Assembly (NCBI GenBank): GCA_041920415.1
Contig: JBHGYD010000038.1
Span: forward strand, 1 to 11,149
DNA: 11,149 nucleotides
Source: JBHGYD01 sp041920415
GTDB lineage: Bacteria > Bacillota > Bacilli > Bacillales > Anoxybacillaceae
Direction of reading: 5' to 3'
The position numbers were made by a program, and so were the translations under genes. Below, in pieces: positions 1 to 6,578 of the stretch. How positions within the stretch are numbered: the stretch's first letter is position 1; each line of letters begins with the position of its first letter. The notes under the pieces are model-generated. The model made no database searches. It had not been told where the DNA came from and worked only from the letters and a program-made list of their open reading frames with translations.

Positions 1-38
1 TTCGCTTTGTTTGTTGTAAAATGAAAGTGCTCTTGCAT
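1..38 (-). CDS. 5' end of an unidentified minus-strand gene (runs off the left edge)
   Basis: On the minus strand an ATG at 38-36 is preceded by AAAGGAG (complement of 46-52) at a spacing of about 7 bases, a strong Bacillus-type ribosome binding site. Twelve codons are visible before the edge, reading MQEHFHFTTNKA, with no stop. I do not recognise the protein from this little sequence. It is divergent to hpf and every other gene here, where in Bacillus I would expect flagellar genes (fliS/fliT) in the same direction as hpf, so it may be an inserted gene such as a transposase; that is inference. Codons 3 to 7 form one arm of a 14-bp inverted repeat whose other arm lies in the leader. The gene call rests on the RBS and start alone. 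Confidence 0.4.
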   Translation of the reverse strand, partial: MQEHFHFTTNKA

Positions 39-79
39 GATGATTCTCCTTTGAAATGTAGGTTGGCACTTTCATTTTA
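17..79. repeat. 14-bp perfect inverted repeat flanking a minus-strand start codon
   Basis: TAAAATGAAAGTGC (17-30) and its exact complement GCACTTTCATTTTA (66-79) are separated by 35 bases. Read on the minus strand, the first arm met (79-66) is in the untranslated leader and the second (30-17) is inside codons 3-7 of the partial gene, so the ribosome binding site and ATG sit in the loop. There is no U-run, so it is not a terminator. It could be a translation-control hairpin, an operator, or part of a mobile-element end. Confidence 0.7.
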
Positions 80-152
80 AAGGGATTTTCCATGCAAGGG
101 CTATTTTTATGTCTCGTGGTCTTTATCTAGCACCACGGGTATATTGAACAAT

Positions 153-188
153 AAAACCAGATTCCCGGGGACGGGAATCTGGTTTTTT
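153..188 (+). terminator. Strong intrinsic terminator, possibly bidirectional
   Basis: A perfect 14-bp stem, AAAACCAGATTCCC (153-166) with GGGAATCTGGTTTT (173-186), closes a six-base loop (GGGGAC) and continues into a T7 run on the plus strand. On the minus strand the stem ends in TTTTATTG, a weaker U-tract. No plus-strand gene ends nearby in the window, so it probably serves a gene lost or lying beyond the left edge. Confidence 0.85.
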
Positions 189-417
189 TAAATGCTTTCA
201 TTATTACGGCAAGTACGTCTCTGCTTTTTGTTTCGGATGTATGTAAGCACCGGTCAAACCATTCAAATGCAATTGTAAAAATACACGAGAATATCCTTGT
301 AATACTTTAATATAACATGATTAAACGGCATATCTATATATAAAATATAGCTCTTACATTACATAGGTAGCATTATAGTAATTGTTATTCACAAAATTTT
401 CACGAAATTATTCGACG
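189..417. other. AT-rich intergenic stretch with no recognisable gene
   Basis: The interval between the terminator and the hpf promoter contains no open reading frame with a credible ribosome binding site and no RNA gene that I can recognise. It is AT-rich, with a weak palindrome at 334-350 (CTATAT/ATATAG around five bases). I found no sigma-A promoter with both boxes well matched. It may be a decayed remnant of the sequence that separated hpf from its ancestral neighbour, but nothing here proves that. Confidence 0.5.
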
Positions 418-442
418 GTTTAAGAAGGATTTTGTAGGGTAT
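418..442 (+). promoter_or_regulatory. Sigma-B-type promoter of hpf
   Basis: GTTTAA (418-423) and GGGTAT (437-442), 13 bases apart, match the general-stress sigma-B consensus (GTTTaa–N13-15–GGGtat) at every base as I know it. Initiation would fall near 450, giving a leader of roughly 40 bases. Bacillus hpf (yvyD) is known to be sigma-B dependent, so the position fits. Confidence 0.75.
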
Positions 443-451
443 TGTAGAAAT
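424..451 (+). promoter_or_regulatory. Sigma-H-type promoter of hpf, interleaved with the sigma-B promoter
   Basis: GAAGGATTT (424-432) fits the sigma-H -35 consensus RnAGGAwWW at all fixed positions. After 11 bases, GTAGAAA (444-450) fits RnnGAAT at all but the last. The -35 box sits in the spacer of the sigma-B promoter, so the two polymerase forms should exclude each other. Sigma-H control of yvyD is known in B. subtilis. Confidence 0.6.
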
Positions 452-488
452 ATATATACAACCTTTCATTAAAGGAGGCATACAGCGT

Positions 489-1037
489 ATGAAGTACAGC
501 ATTCGCGGTGAAAACATTGAGGTTACACAAGCTTTGCGGGAGTATGTCGAGAAAAAAATTGGTAAATTGGAACGCTATTTCGAATCAACGGAAGGAGTAA
601 CGGTACACGTTAATTTAAAAGTATATAATGATAAACAATCAAAAATTGAAGTAACGATTCCGATGCCGCAATTAGTGTTGCGCGCGGAGGAACGTCATGA
701 TGATATGTACGCTGCCATTGATTTAGTGAGCGATAAGTTGGAGCGACAAATTCGTAAACATAAAACGAAAGTGAACCGCAAATGGCGCGATAAAGAACCA
801 AAGTATGTGTTTGCTTCTAGCGAGGTTCCAGTCGCGACTGCCGAACATGAGGAAGAAGAATTTGAGGTTGTGCGGACAAAGCGGTTTAGCTTAAAACCGA
901 TGGACAGCGAAGAAGCGATTTTACAAATGAACATGCTTGGCCATAACTTTTTCGTATTCACAAATGCGGAAACAAACCGCACAAACATTGTGTACCGCCG
1001 AAAAGACGGGAAATACGGTTTAATTGAAACGAACTAA
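489..1037 (+). CDS. hpf: Long-form ribosome hibernation promoting factor
   Basis: A 182-residue protein of the long HPF family (B. subtilis YvyD/Hpf). The family binds the 30S decoding region in stationary phase or stress and dimerises 70S ribosomes into inactive 100S particles, protecting them. The N-terminal S30AE domain (about residues 1-100) starts MKYSIRGENIEVTQALREYV and has a basic helix near 85-100 (KLERQIRKHKTKVNRKW). An acidic linker (EHEEEEFE, about 119-126) leads to the C-terminal dimerisation domain, with the family-typical RTKRFSLKPMDSEEAILQM and LGHNFFVFTNAETN. The length matches the long form. The start is set by AAAGGAGG at 471-478, 10 bases upstream of ATG. Transcription probably comes from the sigma-B/sigma-H promoter pair. 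In B. subtilis hpf is followed directly by secA; here another gene lies between. Confidence 0.97.
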   Translation: MKYSIRGENIEVTQALREYVEKKIGKLERYFESTEGVTVHVNLKVYNDKQSKIEVTIPMPQLVLRAEERHDDMYAAIDLVSDKLERQIRKHKTKVNRKWRDKEPKYVFASSEVPVATAEHEEEEFEVVRTKRFSLKPMDSEEAILQMNMLGHNFFVFTNAETNRTNIVYRRKDGKYGLIETN

Positions 1038-1041
1038 TCCT

Positions 1042-1074
1042 CATCCCCTGCCTTAAGAAGGTGGGGGATGTTAT
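1042..1074 (+). terminator. Hairpin after hpf, terminator with a poor U-tract
   Basis: CATCCCCTGCCTT (1042-1054) pairs with AAGGTGGGGGATG (1058-1070) over 13 pairs, including two adjacent G·U pairs, with a three-base AAG loop. It is followed only by TTATAATG, not a T-run, so termination may be partial and allow read-through into the next gene, whose RBS starts at about 1083. The hairpin could instead protect the hpf 3' end. Confidence 0.55.
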
Positions 1075-1101
1075 AATGTATGAGAGGAGGTGGGAAAAAA
1101 G

Positions 1102-1617
1102 ATGGAGGAGATTTTAAAGCAAATTTTAACAAAATTAGACAAGATGGAAACGAACTTTGAACAATTTCAAGAAGAAGTTCGCAATCGATTTGATCAAGTG
1201 GACGAGCGTTTTGTGCAAATGGATGAGCGCTTCACACAGATAGATGAGCGTTTCACACAGATAGATGAGCGTTTTGCACAAATAGATGACCGCTTTGCAC
1301 AAATAGATGAGCATTTCGCAAGCTTGGAAGCTCATTTGGACCATGTAGAGAACGAGATGAAAGAAGTGAAGGAGCGCCTTGGTCACCTTGAAAACGACAT
1401 GGTTGAGGTGAAGGGGCGGCTCGAACGGGTCGAACGGGAGCTATGCGAGGTAAAAGAAGCGGTATTCCGTCTAGAAACTCAAGTCGATGGTGATGTGTAT
1501 GCGCTGTTGAAAAACATCAATAAGAAGATCGAAGAAAAAGGGTTTGAAATATATGCGCTCAACAAACGTCTTTTGCATGTCGAAGGAGCGATCGAACAAA
1601 TTCAATCACAAACGTGA
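1102..1617 (+). CDS. Repeat-containing coiled-coil protein of unknown function
   Basis: A 171-residue protein I do not recognise. It has no signal peptide or membrane segment and looks wholly helical. After MEEILKQILTKLDKMETNFEQFQEEV come six tandem seven-residue repeats of the pattern D-E-R-F-x-Q-hydrophobic (residues 34-75), followed by further heptads rich in L, V and E (about 76-130, HLDHVENEMKEVKERLGHLE) and a less regular tail (GFEIYALNKRLLHVEGAIEQ). Such proteins normally form parallel coiled-coil oligomers; the partner is unknown. I chose ATG 1102 over GTG 1090 because GAGAGGAGG (1082-1090) is the ribosome binding site and would overlap a GTG start. The gene sits between hpf and secA and is followed by a good terminator. 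Confidence 0.8.
   Translation: MEEILKQILTKLDKMETNFEQFQEEVRNRFDQVDERFVQMDERFTQIDERFTQIDERFAQIDDRFAQIDEHFASLEAHLDHVENEMKEVKERLGHLENDMVEVKGRLERVERELCEVKEAVFRLETQVDGDVYALLKNINKKIEEKGFEIYALNKRLLHVEGAIEQIQSQT
1201..1326 (+). repeat. Six tandem 21-bp coding repeats
   Basis: Units start at 1201, 1222, 1243, 1264, 1285 and 1306 and encode DERFVQM, DERFTQI, DERFTQI, DERFAQI, DDRFAQI and DEHFASL. The second and third units differ at one base (GATGAGCGC versus GATGAGCGT), pointing to recent duplication. The unit is exactly one coiled-coil heptad, so gain or loss of units keeps both reading frame and heptad register. Confidence 0.9.
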
Positions 1618-1626
1618 AGAGTAGTT

Positions 1627-1655
1627 CCAGCTAGAAAGCTGGCTTTTCTTTTTTC
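1627..1655 (+). terminator. Intrinsic terminator after the coiled-coil gene
   Basis: CCAGCT (1627-1632), loop AGAA, AGCTGG (1637-1642), then CTTTTCTTTTTT. The stem starts about 10 bases after the TGA of the coiled-coil gene and separates that unit from secA. Confidence 0.85.
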
Positions 1656-1686
1656 CTCATCTACCCCATCCATTTCCGCGTCTTAG

Positions 1687-1715
1687 TTGTCACCCATTCG
1701 TGTAAGTGATATGAT
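1687..1715 (+). promoter_or_regulatory. Sigma-A promoter of secA with an extended -10
   Basis: TTGTCA (1687-1692) and TATGAT (1710-1715) are separated by 17 bases, and TGA immediately before the -10 gives the extended TGn motif. Both boxes match the vegetative consensus at five of six bases. The start codon lies 38 bases after the -10 box. Confidence 0.75.
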
Positions 1716-1753
1716 GTAAATTAGTGATTCTATTGAAATAAGGGGCGTTATAT

Positions 1754-4267
1754 ATGCTTGGAGTATTAAAAAAGGTGTTTGACCCAAACAAACGCCAAAT
1801 TCATCGATTAGAGAAAATTGCTGAACAAGTTGATGCGCTTGGTCCGGAAATGGCGAAGCTTTCCGACGAGCAGCTGCGCCAAAAAACGGAGGAGTTTAAA
1901 GCTCGCTATCAGCAAGGCGAATCGCTCGATGATTTGTTAGTCGAAGCGTTCGCGGTTGTGCGCGAAGGAGCAAAGCGCGTCCTTGGGATGTATCCATATA
2001 AAGTGCAAATAATGGGCGGTATTGTGCTTCATGAGGGCAATATTGCCGAGATGAAAACAGGGGAAGGGAAAACGTTAACGGCGACGATGCCGGTTTATTT
2101 AAATGCGTTAACAGGAAAAGGTGTGCATGTTGTTACGGTCAACGAATATCTCGCCAGTCGTGACGCCACAGAGATGGGGAAATTATATGAATTTTTAGGG
2201 CTAACGGTCGGATTAAACTTAACTGGCATGTCCCGCGAGGAAAAGCAAGCGGCGTATAATGCGGATATTACGTACGGTACGAACAACGAATTTGGTTTTG
2301 ATTATTTGCGTGACAACATGGTGCTTTACAAAGAGCATATGGTGCAGCGCCCGCTTCATTTTGCGGTCATTGACGAGGTCGACTCGATCTTAATTGATGA
2401 AGCGCGAACACCGCTCATCATCTCGGGGACGGCACAAAAATCAACGAAGCTCTATATTCAGGCGAATGCGTTTGTTCGCACGTTACAAAAAGATGTCGAC
2501 TATACGTACGATGAAAAAACAAAAAGCGTGCAATTAACCGAAGAAGGGATTACAAAAGCGGAGCGCGCGTTTGGCATTGATAACTTGTTTGATCTTAAGC
2601 ACGTAACGCTGAACCACCACATCAACCAAGCGTTAAAAGCGCATGTGACGATGCATCGTGATGTCGACTACGTGGTGGAAGATGGAAAAGTCGTCATCGT
2701 TGACCCATTTACGGGCCGTTTGATGAGAGGACGCCGTTATAGCGATGGATTGCATCAAGCGATTGAAGCAAAAGAAGGGCTAGAAATCGAAAACGAATCC
2801 ATGACGCTGGCAACGATTACGTTCCAAAACTATTTCCGTATGTACGAAAAACTGGCCGGAATGACAGGGACAGCAAAAACGGAAGAAGAGGAATTTCGTA
2901 ACATTTATAACATGCAAGTCGTTGTTATTCCGACGAACAAGCCGGTCATTCGTGAAGACCGCCCTGATTTGATTTTCAAAACAATGGAAGGAAAATTCCG
3001 CGCGGTAGTGGAAGATATCGCCCAGCGTCATGCGAAAGGACAGCCGGTGCTTGTCGGTACGGTCGCGATTGAAACTTCGGAATTAATTTCGCAGATGCTG
3101 AAGAAAAGAGGAATTCCTCACAACGTATTGAACGCGAAAAACCATGCGAAAGAAGCGGAAATTATCGCTCAAGCTGGTCAAAAAGGAGCGGTCACGATCG
3201 CTACAAACATGGCTGGTCGTGGTACCGACATTAAACTTGGCGAAGGTGTGCGGGAGCTTGGCGGATTAGCGGTCATTGGTACAGAACGCCATGAAAGCCG
3301 CCGCATTGACAATCAGTTGCGCGGTCGTTCTGGACGCCAAGGGGACCCGGGTGTATCGCAATTTTATTTATCATTAGAAGACGAACTGATGCGCCGCTTC
3401 GGTTCAGAAAACTTAATAGCGATGATGGACCGATTAGGCATGGATGATTCCCAGCCAATTCAAAGTAAAATGGTCACAAAAGCGGTTGAGTCCGCGCAAA
3501 AACGAGTCGAAGGCAACAACTTCGATGCGCGCAAGCAGCTTTTACAATACGATGACGTATTGCGCGAACAGCGCGAAATTATCTACCGTCAACGCTTCCA
3601 AGTGCTTGATGCCGAAAACCTTCGCGACATCGTGGAAAAAATGATTCAATCGGTCATTGAGCGCGTGGTAAACGCGCATACACCGAGTGAAGAAATGCCG
3701 GAAGACTGGGATTTAAAGGGCATTATTGACTACGTCAATGCAAACCTTTTACCTGAAGGCGATGTGACGGTCAACGATTTGCGCGGCAAAGAGCCTGAGG
3801 AAATGATTGAGCTCATTTGGAAAAAAGTAAAAGCGCGCTACGACGAAAAAGAACAGCAAATTGCGCCAGAGCAAATGCGCGAATTTGAGCGCGTCATCGT
3901 TCTTCGTGCGGTCGACATGAAATGGATGGATCATATCGACGCGATGGAACAATTGCGTCAAGGTATTCATTTACGTGCGTACGGGCAAATTGACCCGCTT
4001 CGTGAATATCAAATGGAAGGGTATGCGATGTTTGAAAATATGATCGCGTCCATTGAAGAAGAAGTAGCGAAATATATTATGAAAGCGGAAATTCACAGCA
4101 ATCTTGAACGCCAGGAAGTCGCAAAAGGTGAAGCCGTTCATCCGAAAGAAGAAGAAGGAGAAGTGAAGCGAAAACCGGTAAGAAAAGCAATCGACATCGG
4201 CCGCAATGATCCATGCATTTGTGGAAGCGGCAAAAAATATAAAAACTGTTGCGGAAAAAATGCGTAA
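1754..4267 (+). CDS. secA: SecA protein translocase ATPase
   Basis: The 837-residue cytoplasmic motor of the Sec pathway. It couples ATP hydrolysis to pushing unfolded preproteins through SecYEG; B. subtilis SecA has about 841 residues. Visible motifs are Walker A in MKTGEGKT (about 100-107), the DEAD-type Walker B in VIDEVDSILIDEARTP (about 205-220), second-helicase-domain motifs TNMAGRGTDIKLGEGV and QLRGRSGRQGDPG, and helical scaffold/wing sequence around VDMKWMDHIDAMEQLRQGI. The C-terminus has the zinc-binding tail C-x-C-x8-C-C (CICGSGKKYKNCC), which in other species binds SecB or membrane lipid; Bacillus lacks classical SecB. The start is supported by AAGGGG (1740-1745), 8 bases before ATG. 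The frame is intact. It has its own promoter and a terminator follows. Confidence 0.99.
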   Translation: MLGVLKKVFDPNKRQIHRLEKIAEQVDALGPEMAKLSDEQLRQKTEEFKARYQQGESLDDLLVEAFAVVREGAKRVLGMYPYKVQIMGGIVLHEGNIAEMKTGEGKTLTATMPVYLNALTGKGVHVVTVNEYLASRDATEMGKLYEFLGLTVGLNLTGMSREEKQAAYNADITYGTNNEFGFDYLRDNMVLYKEHMVQRPLHFAVIDEVDSILIDEARTPLIISGTAQKSTKLYIQANAFVRTLQKDVDYTYDEKTKSVQLTEEGITKAERAFGIDNLFDLKHVTLNHHINQALKAHVTMHRDVDYVVEDGKVVIVDPFTGRLMRGRRYSDGLHQAIEAKEGLEIENESMTLATITFQNYFRMYEKLAGMTGTAKTEEEEFRNIYNMQVVVIPTNKPVIREDRPDLIFKTMEGKFRAVVEDIAQRHAKGQPVLVGTVAIETSELISQMLKKRGIPHNVLNAKNHAKEAEIIAQAGQKGAVTIATNMAGRGTDIKLGEGVRELGGLAVIGTERHESRRIDNQLRGRSGRQGDPGVSQFYLSLEDELMRRFGSENLIAMMDRLGMDDSQPIQSKMVTKAVESAQKRVEGNNFDARKQLLQYDDVLREQREIIYRQRFQVLDAENLRDIVEKMIQSVIERVVNAHTPSEEMPEDWDLKGIIDYVNANLLPEGDVTVNDLRGKEPEEMIELIWKKVKARYDEKEQQIAPEQMREFERVIVLRAVDMKWMDHIDAMEQLRQGIHLRAYGQIDPLREYQMEGYAMFENMIASIEEEVAKYIMKAEIHSNLERQEVAKGEAVHPKEEEGEVKRKPVRKAIDIGRNDPCICGSGKKYKNCCGKNA

Positions 4268-4303
4268 CATTACTGACCGGTTTCGATATCATCACGACGC
4301 AAG

Positions 4304-4336
4304 AAAGTGAGGGGACAGACCTCTCACTTTGTTTTT
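4304..4336 (+). terminator. Intrinsic terminator after secA
   Basis: AAAGTGAGGGG (4304-4314) pairs with CCTCTCACTTT (4320-4330) over 11 pairs, one a G·U, around an ACAGA loop, then GTTTTTG. It lies 36 bases after the secA stop. The T-run is short, so some read-through into prfB is plausible. Confidence 0.7.
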
Positions 4337-4351
4337 GTGAATCAACGACCA

Positions 4352-4381
4352 TTGATTCTTATTTGTTTTATCAAGTAAAAT
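4352..4381 (+). promoter_or_regulatory. Possible sigma-A promoter of prfB
   Basis: TTGATT (4352-4357) and TAAAAT (4376-4381) are 18 bases apart, matching four and five of six consensus bases. Initiation would fall close to the ribosome binding site (4389-4394), leaving an unusually short leader, so prfB may instead depend on read-through from secA. Confidence 0.35.
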
Positions 4382-4399
4382 GAATAACGAGGTGAAGAC

Positions 4400-5507
4400 A
4401 TGATGATTGATTTAGTGGAAGTGAAGCAAGACCTTGAAAAAATGGCTAAGCGATTAGCGGATATTAGGGGGTCTCTTTGACCTCGAAGTGAAAGAGGCGC
4501 GCATTCGTGAGTTAGAAGAACAAATGGCAGCGCCAAATTTCTGGGATGACCAAAAAGCAGCGCAAACGGTCATTAGTGAAGCGAATGCGTTAAAAGAGTT
4601 AGTGAGCGAGTTTCGTCAATTAGAAGAGCGTTTTGAGAACTTAGAAGTGACGTATGAACTTGTGAAAGAAGAGCCGGATGAAGACTTGCAGCAAGAGCTT
4701 GTCGCCGAAGCGAAAAAATTAGCGAAAGACTTTAGTGAATTTGAACTTCAGCTTCTTCTTAACGAGCCATATGATAAAAATAATGCGATTTTAGAGCTTC
4801 ACCCAGGTGCGGGAGGAACGGAATCGCAAGACTGGGCTTCGATGCTTCTGCGCATGTATACAAGATGGGCCGAGAAAAAAGGCTTTAAAGTCGAAACACT
4901 CGACTATTTGCCTGGTGAAGAAGCAGGCATTAAAAGCGTTACTCTTTTAATTAAAGGACACAATGCTTATGGCTACTTAAAGGCAGAAAAAGGCGTGCAT
5001 CGCTTAGTGCGTATTTCGCCGTTCGATGCTTCCGGTCGCCGTCATACTTCGTTCGTTTCTTGCGAAGTGATGCCGGAATTTAATGAGGACATTGAAATCG
5101 AAATTCGCCCGGACGAAATTAAGGTTGATACGTACCGTTCAAGCGGTGCCGGCGGTCAGCACGTCAATACAACCGATTCAGCCGTGCGCATTACCCATAT
5201 CCCAACAGGCATCGTCGTGACGTGTCAGTCGGAACGTTCGCAAATTAAAAACCGCGAAAAAGCGATGAACATGTTAAAAGCGAAACTGTATCAAAAGAAA
5301 CTAGAAGAACAACAAGCGGAGCTCGCGGAAATTCGTGGCGAGCAAAAAGAGATTGGATGGGGAAACCAAATTCGTTCTTACGTTTTCCACCCGTATTCGC
5401 TTGTGAAAGATCATCGCACCAATACGGAAGTCGGTAACGTACAAGCGGTAATGGACGGCGAAATTGACATCTTTATCGATGCATATTTGCGTTCAAAATT
5501 AAAATAA
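4400..5507 (+). CDS. prfB: Peptide chain release factor 2, with programmed +1 frameshift
   Basis: RF2 releases the nascent chain at UGA and UAA codons. The gene is in two frames. From ATG 4400 (or 4403; RBS GAGGTG at 4389-4394) it reads MMIDLVEVKQDLEKMAKRLA to an in-frame TGA at 4478-4480. After a +1 shift (T4478 skipped, resuming at GAC 4479) it continues DLEVKEARIREL to TAA 5507, about 368 residues in all, the normal RF2 size. The second frame carries the stop-codon recognition SPF motif (RISPFDASGRRHTSF) and the catalytic GGQ motif (SSGAGGQHVNTTDSAVR), with SPF rather than the PxT motif of RF1, confirming RF2. The shift signal is canonical, so this is autoregulation and not damage: scarce RF2 slows termination at the early UGA and favours the shift. 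Confidence 0.97.
4466..4481 (+). promoter_or_regulatory. RF2 programmed +1 frameshift signal
   Basis: The sequence AGG GGG TCT CTT TGA C contains an internal Shine-Dalgarno-like AGGGGG (4466-4471), a three-base gap, the slippery codon CTT (4475-4477), the stop TGA (4478-4480) and a following C that weakens termination. This is the conserved prfB layout: the peptidyl-tRNA on CTT slips to TTT and reading resumes at GAC. Confidence 0.97.
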
Positions 5508-5516
5508 ATGTTTATC

Positions 5517-5554
5517 AGCATCTAATATCGTTTTGGATATTAGATGCTTTTTTT
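5517..5554 (+). terminator. Strong intrinsic terminator after prfB
   Basis: A perfect 13-bp stem, AGCATCTAATATC (5517-5529) with GATATTAGATGCT (5536-5548), closes a six-base loop and runs into a T7 tract (5548-5554). It begins 9 bases after the prfB stop. Confidence 0.92.
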
Positions 5555-5599
5555 ATGCGCACACTATCTTTAACGCTTTACTACGTTATTCGGCTGTCA

Positions 5600-5628
5600 T
5601 TTACTTGTCAAAAGGTGCGTGCTATACT
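5600..5628 (+). promoter_or_regulatory. Candidate sigma-A promoter of yvjA
   Basis: TTTACT (5600-5605), 17 bases, TATACT (5623-5628), with TGC just before the -10 giving an extended -10. It follows the prfB terminator and precedes the yvjA start by 18 bases. The TTGTCA at 5605 looks better as a -35 but is only 12 bases from the -10. Confidence 0.55.
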
Positions 5629-5646
5629 CTCATAGGGGGTTCAATG

Positions 5647-6516
5647 ATGAAAAAAAGAAAACGATTCAGTCAACCACTTAACCCAAAAATCGAAATGATG
5701 ATTGAATATGTATACATATTAATTGGTTCGGCCATCGTGGCCATTGCATTTAACGTGTTTTTGTTGCCGAATCGTGTCGCATCTGGTGGAGTAAGCGGAA
5801 TTAGTACGATTTTGCATGCGACGCTTGGATGGCAGCCTGCGTATGTGCAATGGGCATTTAATATTCCGCTTTTTATTGCGGGTGTCGTATTGCTCGGAAA
5901 ACAATTTGGTGTGAAAACGTTAGTTGGTACGCTGTTTCTGCCGTTCGTTGTCTATTTGACAAAAGATTTTCAACCAGCAACCCATGATCCGCTCCTTGCC
6001 TCTCTTTTTGGTGGAATTGGGGTTGGCATTGGTTTAGGAATTGTGTTTCGTGGTAAGGCGTCGACAGGTGGAACGGATTTAGCAGCACAAATCATTCATA
6101 AGTATACGGGATTATCGCTTGGTACATGCGTCATTTTCATTGATGGTTTGATCGTGTTAACCGCAGCGCTTGTATTTGATATCGAGAGAGCGTTATATGC
6201 GCTGATTGGTCTTTTTGTCACAAGTAAAACGATCGATTTAGTACAAGTTGGCTTTGGCTATTCGAAAATGGCGATGATTATTACAAACAAGGAAGAAGAG
6301 GTACGAAAAGCGATTTTGCATAAAATTGATCGTGGCGTAACAAAGCTATCTGGTTATGGTGGGTATACGGAACATGAGCGGCCGGTACTCATGTGCGTTG
6401 TCGAACAAACAGAGTTCACGAAATTGAAACAATTAGTGAAAAGCATTGATCCATCAGCGTTTGTTGTCGTTATGGACGCAGCGGAAGTGCTCGGTGAAGG
6501 ATTTAAACGTACTTAA
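5647..6516 (+). CDS. yvjA: YitT-family (UPF0750) membrane protein, YvjA-like
   Basis: A 289-residue integral membrane protein whose molecular function is not established for the family. The N-terminal two-thirds is the YitT membrane domain, with hydrophobic spans at about residues 20-40, 65-84, 91-105, 117-134, 160-178 and 183-200. Two related internal motifs, NRVASGGVSGIS (about 42-53) and GKASTGGTDLAAQI (about 136-149), suggest duplicated halves. A soluble C-terminal domain of the DUF2179 type follows (about 208-285, including IDRGVTKLSGYGGYTEHERP). I chose ATG 5647 because AGGGGG (5634-5639) lies 7 bases upstream; ATG 5644 is possible. The frame is open back to 5533, but that extension overlaps the prfB terminator and the promoter. 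The symbol rests on family and on its place between prfB and cccB, as I recall in B. subtilis. Confidence 0.85.
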   Translation: MKKRKRFSQPLNPKIEMMIEYVYILIGSAIVAIAFNVFLLPNRVASGGVSGISTILHATLGWQPAYVQWAFNIPLFIAGVVLLGKQFGVKTLVGTLFLPFVVYLTKDFQPATHDPLLASLFGGIGVGIGLGIVFRGKASTGGTDLAAQIIHKYTGLSLGTCVIFIDGLIVLTAALVFDIERALYALIGLFVTSKTIDLVQVGFGYSKMAMIITNKEEEVRKAILHKIDRGVTKLSGYGGYTEHERPVLMCVVEQTEFTKLKQLVKSIDPSAFVVVMDAAEVLGEGFKRT

Positions 6517-6533
6517 ATGATAAGAAAATTGGT

Positions 6534-6539
6534 TATAAT
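6534..6539 (+). promoter_or_regulatory. Candidate -10 box for cccB
   Basis: TATAAT is perfect, but no convincing -35 lies 16-18 bases upstream (that region reads ACTTAAATGA). No terminator is visible between yvjA and cccB, so cccB may also be read from the yvjA promoter. Confidence 0.3.
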
Positions 6540-6578
6540 AAGCTTGTATGCAATTTTTCACAGGGGGGAGTTCTTTCC

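Noticed and set aside
113..139. Short hairpin CTCGTGGT/ACCACGGG just before the terminator
   Set aside because: It is eight pairs including one G·U with an 11-base loop and no U-run or nearby gene end; I could not assign it a role.
1201..1326. CRISPR array as an explanation of the 21-bp periodicity
   Set aside because: The repeats are contiguous without spacers, lie in frame within a coding sequence and encode coiled-coil heptads.
1687..1753. A secM-like or riboswitch-like control region in the secA leader
   Set aside because: The leader is only about 35 bases, with no small open frame, no arrest-peptide sequence and no stable fold visible.
3971..4270. Minus-strand open frames (99 and 91 residues) under the secA 3' end
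   Set aside because: They are rich in Phe, Leu and Arg, as expected of the complement of a Lys/Glu-rich coding sequence, and lie within secA.
5533..5646. N-terminal extension of YvjA starting at 5533
   Set aside because: The frame is open, but the extension begins inside the prfB terminator, overlaps the candidate promoter and lacks an RBS, whereas ATG 5644/5647 has one.
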